Part shown: piece by piece, positions 63,001-63,044 of the stretch | How the letters are laid out: each line of letters opens with the position of its first letter | Numbering within the stretch: the first letter of the stretch is position 1 | DNA from: Megalonaias nervosa | Taxonomy: Eukaryota; Mollusca; Bivalvia; Unionida; Unionidae | DNA length: 64,000 bases | NCBI GenBank assembly: GCA_016617855.1 | Contig: JAECUM010009375.1 | Coordinates: 1-64,000, forward strand | Reading direction: 5' to 3' | Made by a program: the position numbers and the translations under genes | Notes under the pieces: generated by a model | What the model saw: only the letters and a program-made list of their open reading frames with translations | The model's database searches: none | Told to the model about the DNA's origin: nothing

Positions 63001-63044
63001 CATCCAGGTACCCAAATATTTTCAGCACAATTTCATCTGGCAAA
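4394..63044 (-). CDS. FBXO15: FBXO15-like F-box protein, multi-exon host gene (5' end outside window)
   Basis: The gene is assembled from exons read on the minus strand: 62940-63044, 60365-60490, 55731-55823, 53980-54189, 48815-48881, 46749-46874, 46422-46472 (tentative), 42251-42306, 36758-36856, 33629-33744, 13168-13229, 11216-11253, 10135-10220 and 4394-4498. Each has AG/GT borders and phases agree at every junction except the one before 42251-42306, where a short exon is missing. The first visible exon encodes an F-box (LPDEIVLKIFGYLDAQGLL). Later motifs VNPYSG, LLVAVWK, GLHDY, WKTEAF, MDVT-like LDVTIMDE and the ending NDWFGTKY follow the order I know from vertebrate FBXO15. F-box proteins recruit substrates to SKP1-CUL1 ubiquitin ligases; the substrate is unknown. 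The visible part is about 446 codons. The identification rests on remembered family similarity, not on a search. Confidence 0.78.
4860..6663. mobile_element. DNA transposon remnant with CGTATTTGC terminal inverted repeats
   Basis: The left end (4860-4887) reads CGTATTTGCCAGCCTATAAG after TA. The right end (about 6637-6663) is its imperfect inverse, also next to TA (6664-6665). The interior has related cgacttata motifs near both ends, GA and CT microsatellites (5309-5334, 6081-6106) and no transposase. It is likely a TA-target DNA transposon, but the superfamily is not certain. Confidence 0.55.
6322..6512. mobile_element. Palindromic MITE-like element
   Basis: Arms of 34 bp at 6322-6355 and 6479-6512 are inverted copies with three mismatches (shared core TTTTATCCTATCTGTAACTC). 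A second inverted pair inside (agctaaaagtac and gtacttttagt) extends the fold. The element lies within the 4860-6663 transposon remnant. Confidence 0.6.
6664..8540. other. Intronic DNA with diverged repeats
   Basis: Related phrases such as tgaccttgatctgtgacctt, cccaaaatcaatag and gcaagc recur at about 6840-7210. This matches a dispersed repeat type I associate with bivalve genomes. No exon with good splice borders was found. Confidence 0.45.
8545..8765 (-). mobile_element. tRNA-derived SINE, family 1, older copy
   Basis: The copy aligns by eye with the SINE at 50439-50689: tail aacaccatttttcagga, central ggctatacatgg and actggcaagctttct, and a tRNA-like head at the high-coordinate end. It is more diverged than the 50-kb copy. 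Confidence 0.65.
8770..10134. other. Intronic DNA with a long CA repeat
   Basis: Positions 9589-9679 are an almost uninterrupted CA run of about 90 bp. The open frame through it is a repeat artefact. Nothing else is recognisable except a short run of G at 10075-10082. Confidence 0.6.
10135..10220 (-). CDS. FBXO15: FBXO15-like exon m
   Basis: The 86-bp exon has acceptor ctctgcag and donor GTGTGT and encodes LNFEFTNQEIFHITCADDKG through IYMEMSQ, ending in phase 0. Confidence 0.8.
10660..10860. repeat. Minisatellite, about 36-bp unit
   Basis: About five diverged copies of a unit containing gaaaacaagaatgaacatga and cagataacctaaaga lie between exons m and l. Confidence 0.7.
11012..11091. repeat. 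Direct duplication of about 39 bp
   Basis: Two copies of ggacactgccaagccacagc followed by caaagtatattt lie back to back and differ by one T. Confidence 0.8.
11216..11253 (-). CDS. FBXO15: FBXO15-like microexon l
   Basis: The 38-bp exon encodes SAVKIASQMMQS. Two AG acceptors four bases apart are possible; only the upstream one (tgttgcag) keeps the frame with both neighbours. The donor is GTAAGT. Confidence 0.75.
11850..12435. repeat. Minisatellite, about 31-bp unit, with an internal TA tract
   Basis: Some 17 copies of a unit like catatccaatgaagctgtc plus aagaccactgta are present, grading from a tccaatgaa type to a tatgaagaa type after the TA tract at 12139-12184. The open frame across it is a repeat artefact. 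Confidence 0.75.
12640..12890. mobile_element. MITE of the CAGACCCAGATCTG family, copy 1
   Basis: The ends carry cacttattagttaagt and its imperfect inverse. Inverted motifs ctgcaaac and cagacccagatctg recur inside. Related copies are at about 55608, 60105 and 61378. Confidence 0.55.
12925..13090 (+). mobile_element. Possible third tRNA-derived SINE
   Basis: A GGTTTGATACCC box B-like motif about 45 bp after a GTGGTCATGAATCAG stretch, followed by a non-tRNA body, suggests a SINE. Only one copy is seen in the window, so support is weak. Confidence 0.35.
13168..13229 (-). CDS. FBXO15: FBXO15-like exon k
   Basis: The 62-bp exon has acceptor atttttcag and donor GTAACG and encodes NGIWLDVTIMDEKKEIFWHK. 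It continues in phase from exon j across 20.4 kb of intron that holds the nested piggyBac and Polinton. Confidence 0.83.
13560..14420. repeat. Old diverged tandem repeats of about 150-170 bp
   Basis: Units recur with the phrases ttagtaatggaggcca, gatgatgaatctgcatca, aaagccttctatgccaggat and ttgagaagttat. The same family reappears at 51630-53170. The open frames are not protein genes. Confidence 0.6.
15038..15042. repeat. CTTTG flanking repeat, left of Polinton
   Basis: CTTTG occurs immediately outside both Polinton ends (15038-15042 and 29139-29143). Polinton integration usually duplicates 6 bp; only 5 bp match here, so one base may have mutated or the boundary may be off by one. Confidence 0.6.
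15043..15288 (+). repeat. Left terminal inverted repeat of Polinton, 246 bp
   Basis: It aligns without gaps to the inverse of 28893-29138 with eight mismatches. It starts AGCAGCAGAGGAGGTGAA and ends with an inverted copy of that motif (TCCTCTGCTGCT at 15274-15285). Three mismatches are CA here where the right copy has CG. Confidence 0.95.
15290..15958 (-). pseudogene. Polinton packaging ATPase (FtsK/HerA, A32-like), two premature stops
   Basis: The enzyme pumps the linear genome into preformed capsids. The frame of 222 codons starts at ATG 15958 and ends with TAA just inside the left inverted repeat. Visible motifs are Walker A GPSGSGKT (residues 31-38), Walker B VVYDD (about 111-115), and the downstream SRGRHKNTDVIYVTQRY segment with the Gln-Arg sensor typical of this family. 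In-frame TGA codons at 15929-15931 (codon 10) and 15818-15820 (codon 47) break it, one on each side of Walker A. Its start is 12 bp from the start of the divergent PLA2-like gene, so the two probably share a promoter. Confidence 0.88.
15971..16474 (+). pseudogene. Zinc-ribbon (DUF5679-like) and parvovirus-type phospholipase A2-like protein, one stop
   Basis: Residues 5-36 hold two CxxC pairs (CVRC, CEKC) spaced as in a DUF5679-type zinc ribbon. Residues 74-120 resemble the phospholipase A2 domain of parvovirus VP1: the Ca-loop-like YNYCGPGTRLD and the catalytic-site-like DQACHVHDVAY, with His114-Asp115. Such domains help virions breach endosomal membranes. TAA at 16343-16345 interrupts the frame shortly after the active site, and the same frame stays open to TAA 16472-16474 with an amphipathic tail. 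The fusion of ribbon and lipase in one frame is seen directly; activity is inferred only. Confidence 0.75.
16495..17494 (+). pseudogene. Polinton integrase (retroviral-type DDE), four stops and a frameshift
   Basis: The integrase inserts the element into host DNA. An N-terminal helix-turn-helix-like region (YYSPRGYWRGRATISKLAEL) is followed by the RNase H-fold core, with YALTVVDVASRYK, LQVDPGKEFLGA (second catalytic Asp) and HRDQAIIE (catalytic Glu). An SH3/chromodomain-like C-terminus ends at TAA 17492-17494. The frame shifts by one base between about 16640 and 16664. TGA codons stand at 16664, 16871, 17015 and 17231. At 16703-16705, where family members usually have the first catalytic Asp, the codon reads Asn; I infer this from memory of the family. 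The stop region overlaps the polymerase gene's end by 12 bp (convergent). Confidence 0.88.
17483..20938 (-). pseudogene. Family B DNA polymerase fused to SF1 helicase and HNH-like domain, four stops
   Basis: One frame of 1151 codons runs from ATG 20938 to TGA 17483. It is broken by TGA 20702-20704, TGA 18557-18559, TAA 18263-18265 and TGA 18068-18070 but never shifts frame. The polymerase part has motif A DMVACYPGS (codons 407-415), a KIIGKF motif B-like segment (about 566-570) and ATDSFYI as motif C (662-668). A helicase follows: Walker A GCGGSGKTT (739-747), TPTHKLA (Ia), DEID (811-814), GDHGQPPPF (III, 839-847), HSSQGLT (V, about 1005-1011) and YLAVSQVRR (VI, about 1031-1039), as in Pif1/RecD-type SF1 enzymes. 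The tail TIDRINSSLGHTREN to CLECN (1118-1142) looks like an HNH or zinc-binding fold. Polinton polymerases are usually about as long as the first part alone. Confidence 0.85.
20939..20989. promoter_or_regulatory. Divergent AT-rich intergenic spacer with TATA-like run
   Basis: The 51-bp spacer between the polymerase start (20938, minus) and the small zinc-ribbon start (20990, plus) contains aatatatatata directly before the plus-strand ATG. It probably serves as a bidirectional promoter; this is inferred from position and composition only. Confidence 0.35.
20990..21217 (+). CDS. Small cysteine-rich (zinc-ribbon-like) Polinton protein
   Basis: The 75-codon intact frame has two Cys clusters: C-x4-C-x5-C with a following His near the start (CNWLMIGYTSPCNKACVNEFC region) and CAQCG...CLICGG near residues 43-63. 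That is typical of a treble-clef or zinc-ribbon protein. The tail is basic (KKYRELKRYY). After its TAA (21215-21217) the frame stays open for another 19 codons to TAA at about 21275, so the original protein may have been longer. I do not recognise a specific family; a role in DNA binding or transcription of late genes is possible. Confidence 0.6.
   Translation: MIQTKNRCNWLMIGYTSPCNKACVNEFCGYHMQSVRHGSLGPKPCAQCGVGVRGKTQLCLICGGKKYRELKRYYD
21307..21810 (+). CDS. Free-standing HNH endonuclease
   Basis: The 167-codon frame is intact. It resembles phage and giant-virus HNH homing endonucleases. A beta-rich start (YGVIRNCRLKKPVG) is followed by the HNH core SHRFIYECFHG and TDHIDGNPKNNHLCNLQAIT (about residues 60-98), with the NxxxNL and SQN motifs in place. 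A C-terminal NUMOD1-like DNA-binding helix (SSMSAAARYFCIHPYSVQLV) follows. Such enzymes make site-specific double-strand breaks that spread their own gene. It is one of the few Polinton genes here without a stop or frameshift. It lies between rightward and leftward small genes, and no intron or intein boundary is visible around it. Confidence 0.85.
   Translation: MEQNEFVAHPIIKNYETSRYGVIRNCRLKKPVGNVDKFCYFVFNIGGNKNYLSHRFIYECFHGVIKDGLVTDHIDGNPKNNHLCNLQAITQSQNSARGNTGKCRKFARRVIKAINAETGQEVIFSSMSAAARYFCIHPYSVQLVANKIYRSAFSIKYDQQIIFEYVR
21928..22372 (-). pseudogene. Small Polinton protein of unknown function, frameshifted acidic tail
   Basis: The first 115 codons (start 22372) are open and helical in character (NNIISAIEKLQ, FMKLIYQSMLESLAMV). 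Immediately before the stop at 22025, another frame takes over with a strongly acidic Ser/Asp/Glu stretch (GETSDTESSDSEDG) and ends with TGA at 21928-21930. A single extra base near 22045 would explain the break. I do not recognise the family. It diverges from the structural gene starting at 22472 across a 99-bp spacer. Confidence 0.55.
22437..22453 (+). repeat. Internal copy of the Polinton end motif
   Basis: TCTGCTGCTGTAATTAA is identical to 15277-15293, which spans the inner boundary of the left inverted repeat. It lies in the divergent spacer between the genes at 22372 (-) and 22472 (+). Confidence 0.7.
22472..23530 (+). pseudogene. Polinton structural protein with P/Q-rich linker, disrupted
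   Basis: The gene opens the rightward structural block. The first 200 codons are open (helical start with AQERLEAIKKYIP, then a Pro-rich stretch PPPVQPPHPQPEERPQP). The frame meets TGA at 23072-23074. From there two frames are open: the same frame gives a His/Asn-rich tract, and the frame one base earlier gives a P/Q-rich tract like the upstream linker, broken by TAA 23212. A 15-base C run at 23270-23284 could return to the first frame. The conserved-looking C-terminus (NILADVERLEILIGGK, then SPEIINEAADICKRLF) contains TGA 23393-23395 and ends at TAA 23528-23530. It is probably a minor virion protein; I cannot name it. Confidence 0.6.
23270..23284. repeat. C15 homopolymer inside a Polinton gene
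   Basis: Fifteen consecutive C lie in the P/Q-rich gene. Such tracts slip easily and could shift the reading frame of this gene. Confidence 0.9.
23562..24011 (+). CDS. Small Gly-rich Polinton virion protein (unknown family), intact
   Basis: The 149-codon frame starts at ATG 23562, after TATATAATT and AATAAA-like sequence; the frame is open further upstream, but this start is preferred because the preceding gene ends at 23530. It has a basic start (TQRGPTTVRV), a YGDGLGDVVQGLFRR segment, and a long amphipathic Ala/Lys-rich region. It ends SGLRVRR. The position just before the capsid gene suggests a minor capsid or core protein. No catalytic motif is visible. Confidence 0.65.
   Translation: MIVHNTQRGPTTVRVINSRLPVYKTTYGDGLGDVVQGLFRRIGPKAIPIAKQLGMKAIDVVREKGIGAVGDVAGKAFSAIKDRLAQLIRRKPQPPVKMASAEVMPANISKIINQAANQKLAELADVPLSEKEKNITASLTAGSGLRVRR
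24051..25406 (+). pseudogene. Polinton major capsid protein (double jelly-roll), one stop
   Basis: The frame of 451 codons runs from ATG 24051 to TAA 25404-25406 and is interrupted once, by TGA at 24135-24137 (codon 29). Visible features fit the Polinton capsid family: early FLPAEAFIEVEGEI, then NNGIMALFDSATYMIDGKNI and HIFGFCRNVRKVIFGAKHTV between the two rolls. A second roll follows with WQIASHQGI and, later, PIYYFSFKHLDLS. It would form the trimeric capsomers of an icosahedral virion. It sits between the small Gly-rich protein and the protease, the usual neighbourhood. Downstream of codon 29 the frame is perfect for 422 codons, so this is a light lesion. Confidence 0.9.
25429..26204 (+). 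pseudogene. Hydrophobic virion segment plus adenovirus-type cysteine protease, frameshifted
   Basis: The part from 25537 to 26082 is open. A hydrophobic stretch (GGIFPLLAAIPALISAAAPA, about residues 42-62 of that frame) resembles the membrane-active or minor capsid segments of Polintons. It runs directly into a protease domain: NFRGVFMRDQLP, then GTHWVAYA (catalytic His) and IIYFDSYG (catalytic Asp). The catalytic Cys region (PPICGREVLAVLD) lies in another frame that stays open to TAG 26202-26204, so a frameshift at about 26040-26060 separates His and Asp from Cys. A small open frame from ATG 25429 (MSYDHVSVTLTPG) looks like the original N-terminus, joined through further shifts near 25510-25540. 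The enzyme would process virion proteins. Confidence 0.75.
26213..27155 (+). pseudogene. Fibre-like protein with phage tail-fibre-type repeats, one frameshift
   Basis: Open from ATG 26213, the frame reads a shaft-like region with the repeat IIMNRNKIIDLGNPTADTDA followed by VTKKYIDDQ, and a second unit FLNMNNNGINNLRKP. These are the beta-stranded repeats used in many phage tail fibres and some eukaryotic virus fibres. The frame ends at 26749, while a second frame (from about 26700 to TAA 27153-27155) carries a continuing shaft and a C-terminal knob-like domain rich in aromatic residues (TGLYRLSMYGLEI, RRYWWCLEFVAE). A one-base shift at about 26700-26735 joins them. It is probably a receptor-binding spike; the receptor is unknown. 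Confidence 0.65.
27172..27699 (+). pseudogene. Polinton membrane protein with two hydrophobic segments, one TAG
   Basis: The frame starts at ATG 27172 (or 27193), has a helical soluble start with a Cys pair (CECQ), and two adjacent membrane-length hydrophobic segments (about residues 58-77 and 81-97: SVSAIIAGAGLLLSTITMTA, then VVTIVVSTSTTADILSII). A soluble helical tail follows. TAG at 27610-27612 interrupts it; the same frame continues acidic and open to TAA 27697-27699. Similar small two-helix proteins occur next to penton genes in Polintons, but their role is unknown to me. Membrane anchoring in assembly or entry is possible. Confidence 0.55.
27722..28364 (+). pseudogene. Polinton penton-like minor capsid protein, one stop and one frameshift
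   Basis: The gene starts at ATG 27722 with TGA 27884-27886 (codon 55) just before YHSWPNIRSK, a sequence typical of the single-jelly-roll minor capsid protein that fills the five-fold vertices. The frame continues to TAA 28295-28297. After an A8 run at 28262-28269 a second frame gives LPEYRKGNKYPWIGPPGGGG, so slippage or a one-base change there moved the frame. Beyond about 28364 the sequence changes character (see the structured segment), so the true C-terminus is uncertain. Confidence 0.7.
28400..28830. other. GC-richer, strongly foldable non-coding segment near the Polinton right end
   Basis: Stems seen directly: GGAGC/GCTCC (28421-28425 with 28434-28438); a perfect 13-bp stem 28442-28454 with 28520-28532; inside it an 11-bp stem 28456-28466 with 28471-28481 closed by AAAC and containing two G-T pairs; GTGC/GCAC (28481-28484 with 28490-28493); and an outer 16-bp perfect stem 28619-28634 with 28812-28827. 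The open frame through the first part (to 28580) is not recognisable protein. It could be a structured RNA, a MITE-like insertion or a replication/packaging signal. Confidence 0.55.
28831..28892. repeat. TAA/ATA-rich spacer before the right inverted repeat
   Basis: The sequence is almost pure taataataa and acatataat repeats, separating the structured segment from the terminal repeat. Confidence 0.7.
28893..29138 (-). repeat. Right terminal inverted repeat of Polinton, 246 bp
   Basis: This is the inverse of 15043-15288, with 238 of 246 positions identical. It keeps CG at three sites where the left copy has CA. Its inner end again carries AGCAGCAGAGGAGGTGAA in inverted orientation to its outer end. 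Confidence 0.95.
29139..29143. repeat. CTTTG flanking repeat, right of Polinton
   Basis: This is the partner of 15038-15042 and the likely remains of the target-site duplication. Confidence 0.6.
29144..29828. other. Non-coding 3' part of the piggyBac
   Basis: This AT-rich stretch between the Polinton and the transposase pseudogene shows no coding signal. Together with 14461-15042 it would have formed the subterminal DNA of the piggyBac. Confidence 0.5.
29829..32778 (-). pseudogene. piggyBac transposase (DDE_Tnp_1_7), broken
   Basis: Pieces in several frames read in order like a piggyBac transposase. They include an acidic start near 32778, SDGPLEYFQLFYSDHVVLEI (about 32460-32520), LSIYLHFSDD and DKLHQIR (31802-32014), SVDQAIVAFKGKLGIKWYM (about 31745-31810), a segment near 31330-31540, and a C-terminal Cys-rich region with CIVC and CVNCDVHL spacing (29829-30044). 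The enzyme cuts and pastes DNA at TTAA. Many frameshifts and stops show that it is long dead. A SINE-family-2 copy (about 32110-32410) interrupts it. Confidence 0.78.
32110..32410 (+). mobile_element. tRNA-derived SINE, family 2, copy A
   Basis: The head has a box-B-like caaaccctggcc, then ccaagtcataccaaag, aaaatggtactagcagctac, actggttggcctg, ggacatgatgccacatgt and an end attgttaaagct. The same order is present in inverse orientation at 52735-53050. A short CA run follows at 32405. Confidence 0.65.
33059..33628. other. Intronic DNA between piggyBac and exon j
   Basis: No coding signal is visible. A GA microsatellite lies at about 33561-33582. Confidence 0.6.
33629..33744 (-). CDS. FBXO15: FBXO15-like exon j
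   Basis: The 116-bp exon has acceptor aattgcag and donor GTATAG. It encodes GPGFAEFPIIRRDVPSDHV onwards to LNFPWKTEAFKGTVE and ends in phase 0. It lies about 570 bp beyond the right end of the piggyBac insertion. Confidence 0.83.
33745..36757. other. Intronic DNA with long TA and TGTA tracts
   Basis: Positions 34771-34850 are an uninterrupted TA run of about 80 bp and 34998-35040 a TGTA-type run. Two similar segments at about 35965-36015 and 36244-36290 (atggggagcattttatttct and related) show a small duplication. No exon was found. Confidence 0.6.
36758..36856 (-). CDS. FBXO15: FBXO15-like exon i
   Basis: The 99-bp exon begins LHDYSCTIELRTMRQSIWHN and ends KADKM plus one G before GTATGT. 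Its acceptor is tattcctgaag. Both phases match the neighbouring exons. Confidence 0.82.
36857..38700. other. Intronic DNA, no recognised exon
   Basis: An exon-like frame at 37107-37331 is discussed under rejected items. Otherwise the stretch is AT-rich with AATAAT runs near 38000-38035. Confidence 0.5.
38701..39031 (+). repeat. piggyBac-like N-terminal fragment between two TA tracts, copy 1
   Basis: TA tracts flank it (38707-38778 and 38972-39031). The middle (about 38780-38945) reads in one frame DGSKDESKLDNVYNDQ and DSDNEDEFLGFLPDD, an acidic start like that of piggyBac transposases, and compares with DNEEFEGFELP in the 29829-32778 pseudogene. A second copy is at 40525-40690. Confidence 0.5.
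39074..39104. repeat. Perfect 14-bp inverted repeat
   Basis: TTTGATATACCAAT and its exact inverse are separated by ACT (39088-39090). Confidence 0.85.
39105..40411. other. Intronic DNA with CT and GA microsatellites
   Basis: CT runs at about 39641-39688 and a duplicated GA-rich phrase (aaagtcaaaccaaccagaga and aaagtcaaaccgaccagaga, about 39840-39915) are the only structure seen. Confidence 0.6.
40412..40524. repeat. Long fold-back hairpin, arms about 50 bp
   Basis: Arms 40412-40461 and 40474-40524 are inverted copies, nearly perfect, with a 12-base loop. It looks like a young MITE or fold-back element. The piggyBac-like fragment copy 2 follows it at once. Confidence 0.8.
40525..40690 (+). 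repeat. piggyBac-like N-terminal fragment, copy 2
   Basis: It matches 38780-38945 closely (agcacctgcagatggcagta, gaacttttggagactcagac) but with frame-breaking differences. Confidence 0.6.
41305..41490 (+). mobile_element. tRNA-derived SINE, family 1, 5'-truncated copy
   Basis: The copy begins at the box B (GGGTTCAAGTCTC) directly after a GT/GCAT microsatellite and continues tttccagtagcttcacctgg, ggttggtggttctccc, catgtatagcctat and tggcattaagccca to an ACAACAA tail. This is the plus-orientation match of the 50439-50689 SINE. Confidence 0.7.
42251..42306 (-). CDS. FBXO15: FBXO15-like exon h
   Basis: The 56-bp exon has acceptor ttatttacag and donor GTAAGAAA. It reads IYTVPAHKIRPDDIDSKY plus one G, which joins the next exon as Gly in GLHDY. 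That agrees with the expected order in FBXO15. Confidence 0.75.
42307..44740. other. Intronic DNA without recognised features
   Basis: A missing FBXO15-like exon should lie between 42307 and 46421. I could not identify it. An open segment with splice-like borders at about 44105-44180 does not match the required phase. Confidence 0.5.
44745..45005. repeat. Tandem repeat, about 86-bp unit, three copies
   Basis: Each unit contains agattagttctatatatgtt-like sequence, cattgtgatatcaatcagga and ctcacatgta. Confidence 0.75.
45250..45560. repeat. Tandem repeat, about 41-bp unit, about seven copies
   Basis: The unit is like caccctattctctaaatgct followed by atattaggcttatc and cactga or attca. Confidence 0.8.
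45655..46170. repeat. Tandem repeat, about 58-bp unit, about nine copies
   Basis: The unit is built of ctacatcctgtaatctgtc, aatggtccagtaccac and acttccagcatgggtagact. A 174-bp block recurs (45784-45957 resembles 45958-46131), so the array has a higher-order period. The minus-strand frame across it is an artefact. Confidence 0.75.
46422..46472 (-). CDS. FBXO15: FBXO15-like exon g (tentative)
   Basis: The 51-bp exon has a strong polypyrimidine acceptor (tttttttcag) and donor GTAAGG. It is open in phase 0 (VVHGRFCVAQDLKSIEQ), compatible with exon f. It does not by itself reach the phase needed by the exon at 42251, so another short exon must follow, or this is a chance exon. Confidence 0.45.
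46749..46874 (-). CDS. FBXO15: FBXO15-like exon f
   Basis: The 126-bp exon is phase 0 at both ends and encodes RSLLTSFDLKWEDYKRSAA through SLPQGLLVAVWK. The GLLVAVWK motif is characteristic. The donor (GTTTTG) is weak; reading on would hit a stop after two codons. Confidence 0.75.
46875..48125. other. Intronic DNA between exons e and f
   Basis: Open frames of 60-90 codons at 46937-47403 overlap on both strands and lack splice-supported phase. No family features were seen. Confidence 0.5.
48126..48397. mobile_element. Non-autonomous hAT-like MITE, 272 bp
   Basis: The ends CTAGGGTCTTAAAC and the inverse of TCTGAGACCCCTG match at most positions and resemble hAT termini. Flanking octamers ATCTACAG (48118-48125) and ATCTAGAG (48398-48405) agree at seven of eight bases, as expected for the 8-bp hAT target duplication. 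Confidence 0.65.
48815..48881 (-). CDS. FBXO15: FBXO15-like exon e
   Basis: The 67-bp exon reads WGRIVSSFQEIWIQKVVETP and ends at GTAAGT in phase 0. It begins one base into a codon that joins the AG left by exon d to give Arg. Confidence 0.75.
48882..50426. other. Intronic DNA, no recognised feature
   Basis: I see no exon, tandem array or inverted repeat in this stretch. Confidence 0.5.
50439..50689 (-). mobile_element. tRNA-derived SINE, family 1, full-length young copy
   Basis: On the minus strand it begins CCCCGAGTGGCCGAGTGG (box A, Ser/Leu-tRNA-like), has box B GGGTTCAAGTC, then a non-tRNA body (gccagtagcttctcgtgggt, catgtatagcctat) and a GTT/AAC trinucleotide tail. A perfect 12-bp repeat CAAGATAAAGTT flanks it (50427-50438 and 50690-50701). 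Confidence 0.88.
51630..52740. repeat. Old diverged tandem repeats, same family as 13560-14420
   Basis: Phrases such as atgccaggatgctttctgtc, aaattctgttaa, tttttgagaag and gtgacatgatctgcatcact-like stretches recur roughly every 150-170 bp. The array continues beyond the SINE to about 53170. Confidence 0.6.
52735..53050 (-). mobile_element. tRNA-derived SINE, family 2, copy B
   Basis: On the minus strand the head reads GTGGCCTTATTGGTTAGAGC (box A, Lys-type) and GCAGTTTTGAACCCC (box B), followed by the same body as 32110-32410. It is inserted in the diverged tandem repeats. Confidence 0.7.
53980..54189 (-). CDS. FBXO15: FBXO15-like exon d
   Basis: This is the largest exon found, 210 bp. The acceptor is attttattag and the donor GTAAGAAT after SDGRPYSN. 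It encodes a beta-rich stretch beginning SAGISFQLSLVDRQGKENP. A weaker GT inside it at about 54040 was not chosen because the downstream donor is strong and keeps phase. Confidence 0.8.
54410..55070. repeat. Diverged tandem repeats of about 115 bp
   Basis: Units share aaccttatatatggttataa-like sequence, gaatctcaacagtttccaag and ttatgaccctggggcaagtc with scattered changes. There is no coding content. Confidence 0.6.
55608..55690. mobile_element. MITE of the CAGACCCAGATCTG family, truncated copy
   Basis: It carries cagatctgacattgtaatat, agatctgcatctgtgcagtc and an end like ttatgagtgagtaaatatgg, as in the 12640 and 61378 copies. Confidence 0.45.
55731..55823 (-). CDS. FBXO15: FBXO15-like exon c
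   Basis: The acceptor is ttttacag and the donor GTAAGC. The only open frame reads CEEERNKRAFKLLGKVNPYS and onwards, in phase with both neighbours. The VNPYSG motif is a recognisable FBXO15 position. Confidence 0.8.
55824..56689. other. Intronic DNA, no recognised feature
   Basis: No splice-supported exon or repeat was seen. Confidence 0.5.
56690..58215. repeat. Higher-order minisatellite: 40-bp monomer, 406-bp superunit
   Basis: The monomer reads roughly ggccaggtttatcctctagg then ctatgaaagatgggtggggt. Variants are arranged so that a block of ten monomers repeats with a period of 406 bp (the motif at 57071 recurs at 57477 and 57883). The frame at 58048-58263 is translation of this array, not a gene. 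Confidence 0.88.
58735..59035. repeat. Minisatellite, about 28-bp unit
   Basis: About ten copies of gaaacactatatacacagac plus aaaagtat alternate with a tacatacatag variant, giving a dimeric period of about 57 bp. Confidence 0.8.
59040..60100. other. Intronic DNA, no recognised feature
   Basis: No exon, array or long inverted repeat was found. Confidence 0.5.
60105..60220. mobile_element. MITE of the CAGACCCAGATCTG family, short copy
   Basis: The ends cttataagtcaagtt and cgacttataagtgag are inverted, and the core contains cacagacctaaatctgcc and gcagatttagg. It is a compact derivative of the same family. Confidence 0.5.
60365..60490 (-). CDS. FBXO15: FBXO15-like exon b: end of F-box and linker
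   Basis: The exon continues the F-box with FLWNKICERF, then a short poly-Gln run and SHWKKLCLKK. The acceptor is cttttag and the donor GTGGGT. The alternative donor four bases further on would put a stop in the next exon, which decides the choice. The CTGCTGCTGCTG seen on the plus strand here is the Gln run. Confidence 0.82.
61050..61230. repeat. Degenerate tandem repeat with CTTGTCAAGATTACTTGTCA units
   Basis: About nine imperfect units of 16-20 bp are present. The overlapping frames here are repeat artefacts. Confidence 0.75.
61378..61590. mobile_element. MITE of the CAGACCCAGATCTG family, full copy
   Basis: The ends are atacttgcgtataagttgaa and the inverse-like cataagtgattatatacg. Inside are paired ctgcaaacaacaaagatcct and gatctgggtctgtgtagttt motifs. 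Confidence 0.55.
61591..62939. other. Intronic DNA, A-rich tracts
   Basis: A runs occur near 62365-62385 and 62560-62570. No feature was recognised. Confidence 0.5.
62940..63044 (-). CDS. FBXO15: FBXO15-like exon a: F-box
   Basis: The acceptor is tttcag and the donor GTAAGT on the minus strand. The exon starts one base into a codon boundary and leaves AA at its end, which the next exon completes to Asn. It encodes the F-box helices (LPDEIVLKIFGYLD, then QICQRWKALAND), the SKP1-binding part of the protein. Confidence 0.85.
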
